The notes beneath the pieces were generated by a model, which worked only from the letters and a program-made list of their open reading frames with translations, made no database searches and was not told the origin of the DNA. From Pseudomonas fontis (GTDB taxonomy: Bacteria > Pseudomonadota > Gammaproteobacteria > Pseudomonadales > Pseudomonadaceae): 64,000 bases of DNA. Shown piece by piece: positions 58,623-64,000 of the stretch. The stretch spans positions 1 through 64,000 of the forward strand of contig NZ_JAMDGY010000086.1 of the NCBI RefSeq assembly GCF_028656955.1, in the 5' to 3' direction. How positions within the stretch are numbered: the first letter of the stretch is position 1; the number at the start of each line of letters is the position of its first letter. Position numbers and translations under genes: made by a program.

Positions 58623-60305
58623 TCAGGTTTGCGCCAACCGCCAGATCTGCTCAGCCAGATCCTTCTCCGGTATGCACACTTCAACCAGCACCGGCTTGTC
58701 ACGCTCCTCGAAAATCGTCGGCAGCAGGCTCTGCAACTGGCCCACTGTCTCCACCCGGCAACCCACCGCGCCAAAGCCTTCGGCCAAGGCGCAGTAATCC
58801 AGGGTCGGCAGGGTATCGAACGGGGCAAACTCGCCCTCCGGCTCGAACGCATCGAGGCTGACGAATGCCTGCTCGATCGCATACACCCGGTTGCTCATCA
58901 CGAACACCACGGCATTCACCTGGTTGCGCGCCAACGCCGCCAGCGACTGGCAGACCATCATGAAACCACCGTCGCCCGCCACCACCACCGGCCGGCTCCC
59001 GCTGGCCAGGGCAACGCCGAGCGCGCAGCCGGTCTCATGCCCCAGCGAGCCCCAGATGGCATCCGAGATAAAGCTGTCGCGCGGCATGCCGGTGATGTTG
59101 CTGGCCACGTACAGCGACGAGCTTTCGCCAAGGATCAACGTGCTGGCCTCCCACAGGTGCTGCTCTTCGGCGAACTCCACCAGCGTGTTGAAAAACTGCG
59201 CATACGTCAGCGGCACATCGGAACGTGCTGCCGCCAGCAGCCGTGGCGCCGGCAGTTTGGCAAAGCCACTCAACGGGAAGCGCGGATCCTGCTCCAGCGC
59301 CTTCATCAGCCCATGCACATAGTCGGTCAGGCGCAGGTTGGGGTAGTACTCGGCACCCGTGCGAGCCAGCTCGCAGTTGACCTGGATGATCTGCTCGAAA
59401 CGGCTGCCAAGCAGGTCCAGGTAGTCGTCGGTGAAGATCACCCCGATGGCCAGGATGCAGTCAGCTTCATCAACCCGCGCCGAGGTCGACAGCAGCGACG
59501 CCGGCCCGGCAAAGGTGCCGATGAACTGCGCGTGGCGCTCATCGAGCACGGTCTTGGCGTCCAGCGTGGTGGTGAACGACAGGCCGCAGTCGTTGACCAG
59601 GCGCAGCACTTCATCCTGCAGGTCATAGCGGCCGACCTCGACGCCCAGCAGCAACAACGGGTGTTTCGCCGCGGCCAGGCGCCTGAGCGTCTCATCGACC
59701 GCCGCCTTCAAGGCCAGCGGCGCCGATGGTCGCGGTGCCGGGCACAATTCGCCTTGCGGACGGGAGCACTCGTCCCCCCAAACGTCCTTGTACGCCTCCA
59801 GGTACACCGGCTGGCGGTGGGTGAGGGCGGCGATCAACGCGTTGTCGATCTGCCGGGGTGCCTGGTGGGCATCGGCAATGATCTCGCAGGCCACCGTCAC
59901 CTGCTCCAGCACATTGCGGTCGGCTTCGAAGTTGCCGGTGGAATGGTGGAACAGGATGTTCTGCGAGCGCGCCTTGGCCCGGCTTTCAGTCGAGGGGCTG
60001 GCAGAAATCACCACCACCGGGTTGCGCTCGACGAACGATCCGGCAATCGCGTTGACCGCGCTGAAGGTGCCCACCCCGTACTGCAACGACACCGCGCCCA
60101 TGCCGGTGTGGCGCGCGTAGCCATCGGCGCTGTAGGCCGCGCCCATTTCATAGACCTCGCCCACCGCATCGATGCCCTCGAAGGCGTCGAGCGCCTCCAT
60201 GAAGTTGGAGACATAGTCCCCCGGCACCTGGAATACCTTGTGCACGCCCAGCTGCACCAGCCGGGTCAGCAGGTAGTCGGCCACGCTGAAGGTTGCCTTG
60301 CTCAT
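58623..60305 (-). CDS. ThDP-dependent 2-keto-acid decarboxylase (indolepyruvate/phenylpyruvate type)
   Basis: 560 residues. PDC family: VPGDY (catalytic Asp), YEMGAAYSADGYAR with the ThDP-activating Glu, paired histidines in ILFHHSTGN, the ThDP/Mg motif VVAGDGGFMMVCQSLAALAR with Asn in MSNRVYAIEQ, and the Glu in AIEQ. All catalytic residues of pyruvate/indolepyruvate decarboxylases are present. It overlaps the oxidase gene by four bases, so both are made together: the oxidase would turn an amino acid into a 2-keto acid and this enzyme would release CO2 to give the aldehyde (for example phenyl- or indole-acetaldehyde). Confidence 0.88.
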   Translation of the reverse strand: MSKATFSVADYLLTRLVQLGVHKVFQVPGDYVSNFMEALDAFEGIDAVGEVYEMGAAYSADGYARHTGMGAVSLQYGVGTFSAVNAIAGSFVERNPVVVISASPSTESRAKARSQNILFHHSTGNFEADRNVLEQVTVACEIIADAHQAPRQIDNALIAALTHRQPVYLEAYKDVWGDECSRPQGELCPAPRPSAPLALKAAVDETLRRLAAAKHPLLLLGVEVGRYDLQDEVLRLVNDCGLSFTTTLDAKTVLDERHAQFIGTFAGPASLLSTSARVDEADCILAIGVIFTDDYLDLLGSRFEQIIQVNCELARTGAEYYPNLRLTDYVHGLMKALEQDPRFPLSGFAKLPAPRLLAAARSDVPLTYAQFFNTLVEFAEEQHLWEASTLILGESSSLYVASNITGMPRDSFISDAIWGSLGHETGCALGVALASGSRPVVVAGDGGFMMVCQSLAALARNQVNAVVFVMSNRVYAIEQAFVSLDAFEPEGEFAPFDTLPTLDYCALAEGFGAVGCRVETVGQLQSLLPTIFEERDKPVLVEVCIPEKDLAEQIWRLAQT

Positions 60306-62068
60306 GGCTGGATCCCCGTGTAGGCAAACTCGGTGACCTGCTCAAGGGTTTTCGCGCAGTCCTTGCACGCCATCGGGGTCGGCGGCTCGATCTCGGCCGG
60401 GCCTTGATCGGGGAGCAGTTGGTACTGCTCCGGCAGCCAGCTTGGCCGGGACAGCTTGAAGAAGTCCTGCAGGGTGGACTCGGCCACGGTCAGCGCGCCT
60501 TCGACCCAGCCCTGGCCATAGGAATAGGCTTCGCCGACGATGTAGATCGCCTGGTCATCGACCGGGTGGCGCATCTTGTGGATGATCAGGTCCAGGCGGT
60601 AGTTGGCCTTCCATTCGTGCCAGCCGCCGCCGTACGGGTCGGCATCCCAGGCGTGGTAGACCGCCGAGTAGGGCGCCGGCAGCTCGACCTGGTCGTGCAC
60701 CTGGGTGACCTGGCGCTGGGCAATGCGGACCATCTCGTCGCTGACCTGGAACTGCGTGCGCGGGACGACTTCGTTGATGCCATAGGCGCCCTTGAGGTTA
60801 TTCGGCGCATAGCCCTGGAAGTCTTCGCCACCCTCCAGGCCCTTCCAGAACGGCACGGTGCCGATGTCGTTGTAGGAGGCCATCAGCAGCGAATTGAGCG
60901 TCGGCTCGCCATGCTCCTGCTCGCACTCGGTGCCCATGTAGTACACCTGACGCACCGGCAGGTCAGTGACCGAACGCCCGGCCACCAGGCCAAGTGCGCG
61001 CCACCACGGCTGCTCGTAGGCCAGGAACAGCTTGAACGCCGACTGCACCAGCACCGAGCCGAGGTTGTGCTTGAGCCATGCATCATTGAACAGCGGCGAC
61101 TCGACCAGTTCCAGCGCGCGCCGTGGCATGGCCAGGATCACCTGGCGGGCCTGCACGGCGGTTTGTGGCTCGTCGACATCGGTGGTGCTGCCGTTGACCG
61201 TGCGGGTTCTCTGGAAATGCAGGCGGTACGGGTATTCCTGGTCGTCGCTGTAGTCCACCGAGACCAGGCGCTGGTTCATCTGCACCCGCTGTTCCTGGCG
61301 CAGTACGCCCGGCAGCTTGGCGAAGGTTTCCGCCAGGGTCAGCGGCAGGCTCTGGAAGCCTTTTTTCAGGGTGAGGAACTGCGTGGTGTCGCTGTATTCG
61401 GTGGCGGGCAGCTGGGTGACGGCGTTGGCGTTGGCGACGTTGGCCTCGTAGCCACCGGCATCCTTCATGAACTGGTAGCCCTCGTTGCTCAGCACCCGGT
61501 AGAGCAGGTCCCAGAAGCCATAACGCCAGATTTCCTTGCCGAACACCTGCACCTGCATCTGTTGCGGCAGGCTCAACTGGTCGAAGCCTGGGTAGATGCT
61601 GTTCATCACCTTGACTTGCAGGTCTTCGGGGCCGAAGCCGCGTTCGGACCAGGCGAGGTTGTAGGGGATCTTGTCCGGCGCCTCGGTGAAGTCGCGCATG
61701 CGAAAGCGCTGGCCGCGCAGGTAGAACAGGTTGTTCTGCGCGCCGACGGGGTGGTCCTTGGGCTGTTCGTTGCCCATCGGGAAGTCCTTGCTCGGCAGGT
61801 CCAGGTGCTGGACCAGCTTGTCCACCAGCACATGGCCGCTGGTGTCGTGGTCGGCGCTGGGCATGTAGCGCATGCCGCCGACCTCGGCGACCACGTTGGG
61901 CAGGCCGGGCAGGTTGATGCTGAACAGGCGCCCGCCAATGCGGTCGCCATATTCGAACAGGGCAATCCGCTTGTTGTTGCCTAGCGCCTCTTGCAGGCGC
62001 CAGGCGCTGTAGGTTCCCGAAGCGCCGCCGCCAACGATGGCGACGTCCAGTTGCAGTGCTTGGCTCAT
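60302..62068 (-). CDS. FAD-dependent amine/L-amino-acid oxidase
   Basis: 588 residues, no signal peptide. The N-terminal dinucleotide fold is LDVAIVGGGASGTYSAWRL with FEYGDRIGGRLFS and VAEVGGMRYMPSADH (Gly-Arg-Met region contacting FAD). The C-terminal FAD segment is YIVGEAYSYGQGWVEGAL. The family is flavin amine oxidase/LAAO; the end holds a CKDC motif. Start at 62068 with ribosome site aaagggatttcgcc on the minus strand. Coupled to the decarboxylase gene, which strongly suggests the product is a 2-keto acid, hence an L-amino acid as substrate rather than a simple amine. Confidence 0.88.
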   Translation of the reverse strand: MSQALQLDVAIVGGGASGTYSAWRLQEALGNNKRIALFEYGDRIGGRLFSINLPGLPNVVAEVGGMRYMPSADHDTSGHVLVDKLVQHLDLPSKDFPMGNEQPKDHPVGAQNNLFYLRGQRFRMRDFTEAPDKIPYNLAWSERGFGPEDLQVKVMNSIYPGFDQLSLPQQMQVQVFGKEIWRYGFWDLLYRVLSNEGYQFMKDAGGYEANVANANAVTQLPATEYSDTTQFLTLKKGFQSLPLTLAETFAKLPGVLRQEQRVQMNQRLVSVDYSDDQEYPYRLHFQRTRTVNGSTTDVDEPQTAVQARQVILAMPRRALELVESPLFNDAWLKHNLGSVLVQSAFKLFLAYEQPWWRALGLVAGRSVTDLPVRQVYYMGTECEQEHGEPTLNSLLMASYNDIGTVPFWKGLEGGEDFQGYAPNNLKGAYGINEVVPRTQFQVSDEMVRIAQRQVTQVHDQVELPAPYSAVYHAWDADPYGGGWHEWKANYRLDLIIHKMRHPVDDQAIYIVGEAYSYGQGWVEGALTVAESTLQDFFKLSRPSWLPEQYQLLPDQGPAEIEPPTPMACKDCAKTLEQVTEFAYTGIQP

Positions 62069-62410
62069 GGCGAAATCCCTTTGCGGGGTGGTGGGGTAAT
62101 CCGTTCCCGTCGCAGTATTGTTCAGGTTTTTCGGAATGCCACTTTGATATCACCTTTTTTCTGTAGCCGCTGTCGTCAGGCTGCGCTGGAGCCCGCAGGG
62201 CTCCCAAGGGCGGCGCCTGCGGTGCAGGCGAGCGCAGCCTGACGGCAGCAGCTACCGGCCCATATGCTTTGCTCTTTGTCTGGATCACCATGGCAAAGTT
62301 GATGGACACCGCTGATATTGGCATGGCAGCTTCGCCAAACCCCTGCCCGGTGTGTCACATGGACGATGTCGCCCTGGGGACCATTCCAATAACAACAAGG
62401 ATGTCCTCTT
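62069..62410. other. 342-bp divergent promoter region with a long inverted repeat
   Basis: Contains an inverted repeat (62163-62187 and 62231-62255, perfect core gtcaggctgcgct / agcgcagcctgac) enclosing GC-rich sequence. Promoter signals for both divergent genes must lie here but none is clear. Confidence 0.6.
62163..62255. repeat. Long inverted repeat, non-REP family
   Basis: 25-nt arms gtagccgctgtcgtcaggct... and ...agcctgacggcagcagctac with a 13-bp perfect core and few mismatches outside, loop of 43 nt. Confidence 0.8.
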
Positions 62411-64000
62411 ATGCCCGTCTTCGATTACCGCAACCTCGATACCGCTGCCTCCAAAGCCCTGTATGCCGATGCCATGGCGCTGTCGCTGTACGCCTATCAC
62501 AACCTCGATCAAGGCCTGGCCGTTGGTTACCAGCAGCATGGCTTCGGCCTGGGCCTGCCCGCGACCCTGGTCAAGGCATTGATCGGCGGCACCGATGCCC
62601 AGGGCGCGATCCCCGGGATCCCGTGGAACCCCGACAGCGAGGCCGCCGCCCTGGCAGCGGTCAAGGCCGCCGGCTGGAACCCGATCAGCGCGGCCCAGCT
62701 GGGCTATCAGGGCAAGACCGATTTTCGCGGCACCTTCTATGGCGAAAAGGCAGGTTTTGACAGCGCCCAGGTCGAAATCCTCGGCAAGTACGACGCCAGT
62801 GGCCAGCTCAGCGGCATCGGCATCGGCTTTCGTGGCACCAGCGGGCCGCGGGAATCACTGCTCGGCGACACCTTCGCCGACGCCATCCACGACCTGATGG
62901 CTGCCCTGGGGCCGACCGACTTTGCCAAGCAGTACGTCGCCAATGCGTTCGGCACGTTGATGGGCAATGTGGCGGCCTACGCCAGCAGCCATGGCTTGAG
63001 CGGCAAGGACATCACCGTCAGCGGCCACAGCCTCGGCGGGCTGGCGGTCAACAGCCTGGCGGAGCTGAGCAAGGAGCAATGGGGCGGCTTCTACCATGAT
63101 TCGAAATACGTGGCCTTCGCTTCACCCACCCAGGCCAGCGACCCGTCGCTGGTGCTGAATATCGGTTATGAGAACGACCCGGTGTTCCGCGCCCTGGACG
63201 GCACCCAGCTGACCTGGGCATCGCTTGGCGTGCACGACGCGGCCAAGCCGTCGAGCACCGACAACATCGTCAACTTCAACGACCATTACGCCTCCACGGC
63301 GTGGAACCTGCTGCCGTATTCCATCGGTAATGTCTCCAACTGGCTGGCGCACCTGCCGACCGCCTACGGCGATGGCTTGGGCCGGGTGCTGAACTCGGCG
63401 TTCTATGAGTGGACCGGCAAGGACTCGACCATCGTGGTCAGCAACCTGTCCGATGTGACGCGCGGCTCGACCTGGGTCGAAGACCTCAACCGCAACGCCG
63501 AGCAGCACAGCGGCAGCACCTTCATCATCGGCTCGCAGGGCGCGGACCTGCTGCACGGTGGGCGCGGCAACGACTACCTGGATGGCGGCGCGGGCAACGA
63601 CACCTTCCGTGACGATGGCGGCTACAACCTGATCCAGGGCGGCGGCGGGCGCGACACCCTGATGCTCGGCTCCGCGCTCAACCAGCTGGACATCGCCCGG
63701 GATGCTGGCGGCACCGTGTATGTGCGCGACGGCGCTGGGGCCATCAGCATGGTGCAGCAGGTGGAGACCCTGGTGAGCAAGGAGTCGAGCTGGGTGTTTT
63801 TCAGCAAGGAGGTCAGCCATCAGGTGGGGGTTGACGGCTTGCTGTCCAGCGGCAAGGTCGAGGCCTATGCGTTGTTGAAGAACGGCACGCTGGGCAACGA
63901 TGTGCTGACGGCATCGGACAAGGGCACCTGGCTGTTCGGGCTGGAGGGCAATGACCGGCTGGTAGGCGGGCGGGGTGATGATGTGTTTGTCGGCGGCAGC
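62411..64000 (+). CDS. Family I.3 lipase/polyurethanase with RTX repeats (3' end outside window)
   Basis: 530 residues are visible and the frame is open to the window end. The start MPVFDYRNLDTAASKALYAD and ALSLYAYHNLDQGLAVGYQQ match TliA/PueB lipases. The nucleophile elbow VSGHSLGGLAVNS holds the catalytic serine; FRGTSGPRE, NIGYENDPVFRALDGT and FNDHYAS carry further conserved and catalytic residues. RTX repeats follow (GGRGNDYLDGGAGNDTF, LEGNDRLVGGRGDDVF). No Sec signal: family I.3 lipases leave through a type I secretion system. Divergent from the oxidase gene. Confidence 0.95.
   Translation, partial: MPVFDYRNLDTAASKALYADAMALSLYAYHNLDQGLAVGYQQHGFGLGLPATLVKALIGGTDAQGAIPGIPWNPDSEAAALAAVKAAGWNPISAAQLGYQGKTDFRGTFYGEKAGFDSAQVEILGKYDASGQLSGIGIGFRGTSGPRESLLGDTFADAIHDLMAALGPTDFAKQYVANAFGTLMGNVAAYASSHGLSGKDITVSGHSLGGLAVNSLAELSKEQWGGFYHDSKYVAFASPTQASDPSLVLNIGYENDPVFRALDGTQLTWASLGVHDAAKPSSTDNIVNFNDHYASTAWNLLPYSIGNVSNWLAHLPTAYGDGLGRVLNSAFYEWTGKDSTIVVSNLSDVTRGSTWVEDLNRNAEQHSGSTFIIGSQGADLLHGGRGNDYLDGGAGNDTFRDDGGYNLIQGGGGRDTLMLGSALNQLDIARDAGGTVYVRDGAGAISMVQQVETLVSKESSWVFFSKEVSHQVGVDGLLSSGKVEAYALLKNGTLGNDVLTASDKGTWLFGLEGNDRLVGGRGDDVFVGGS

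Noticed and set aside
58482..61984. Two plus-strand frames of over 550 codons opposite the decarboxylase and oxidase
   Set aside because: Both are shadows of enzymes with complete catalytic motifs.
1..64000. CRISPR arrays, tRNA and rRNA genes, insertion sequences
   Set aside because: I looked for regularly spaced repeats, tRNA-like arms and transposase motifs and saw none; dispersed inverted repeats are REP elements.

Overview
The window looks like a chromosomal segment of a Pseudomonas of the putida/fluorescens type. Three things suggest this: high GC with strong third-position bias; at least nine REP pairs built on the core atcgccggcaaggccggctc (or the variant tcgcggga-agcccgctccc) with ctcccacag tails; and a gene order (mlaA, PilZ, rssB, rssC, PhoD-like, tal, dusA, with queF, a cupredoxin and copRS nearby) that I recall from the PA2795-PA2810 region of P. 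aeruginosa. I saw no rRNA, tRNA, CRISPR array, transposase or integrase.

Layout. 1-1902 is the 3' end of a large secreted RTX protein. 2.1-7.1 kb holds a SCO/PCuAC copper-delivery pair, an NCS1 permease divergent from a DapF-fold protein whose two catalytic cysteines are serines, an EamA exporter and a YbjQ protein. 7.3-9.3 kb holds small conserved proteins and an XRE-cupin regulator. 9.4-14.8 kb is an iron/siderophore signalling locus (MFS, TonB receptor with signalling domain, FecR, FecI-type sigma). 14.8-17.5 kb is copS-copR divergent from a Met/His-rich cupredoxin across a near-perfect Cop/Cus box. 17.6-26.8 kb is core: queF, DUF4404, a degenerate HAD protein, mlaA, PilZ, rssB-rssC, a PhoD-like phosphatase, tal and dusA.

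27.3-38 kb is the most accessory-looking part and starts at the 5' end of dusA, a known island insertion hotspot. It holds a nucleobase cassette (LysR, NCS2 permease, deaminase, transthyretin-like hydrolase with altered catalytic residues, Tsx-like outer-membrane channel), a truncated chemoreceptor, then an envelope-modification group (acyltransferase-SGNH protein with an apparent internal deletion, LTA-synthase-like phosphoglycerol transferase, methyltransferase).

38.3-51.8 kb: TauE/SafE exporter, amino-acid-type chemoreceptor, LysR/PACE efflux pair, M14 carboxypeptidase with a broken diguanylate cyclase gene behind it, a membrane protein with a 24-residue membrane micropeptide behind it, RidA, DUF3455, an ECF sigma/anti-sigma pair and an HPP-CBS protein. 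51.8-62 kb: two LysR regulators, DOPA decarboxylase, methyltransferases and TPR protein, and an operon joining a flavin amino-acid/amine oxidase to a 2-keto-acid decarboxylase. From 62,411 to the window end runs a family I.3 lipase/polyurethanase with RTX repeats.

The two best candidates for undescribed biology are the Ser/Ser DapF-like protein with its divergent permease and shared TGTA-N2-TACA operator, and the nucleobase cassette with its altered transthyretin-like enzyme.
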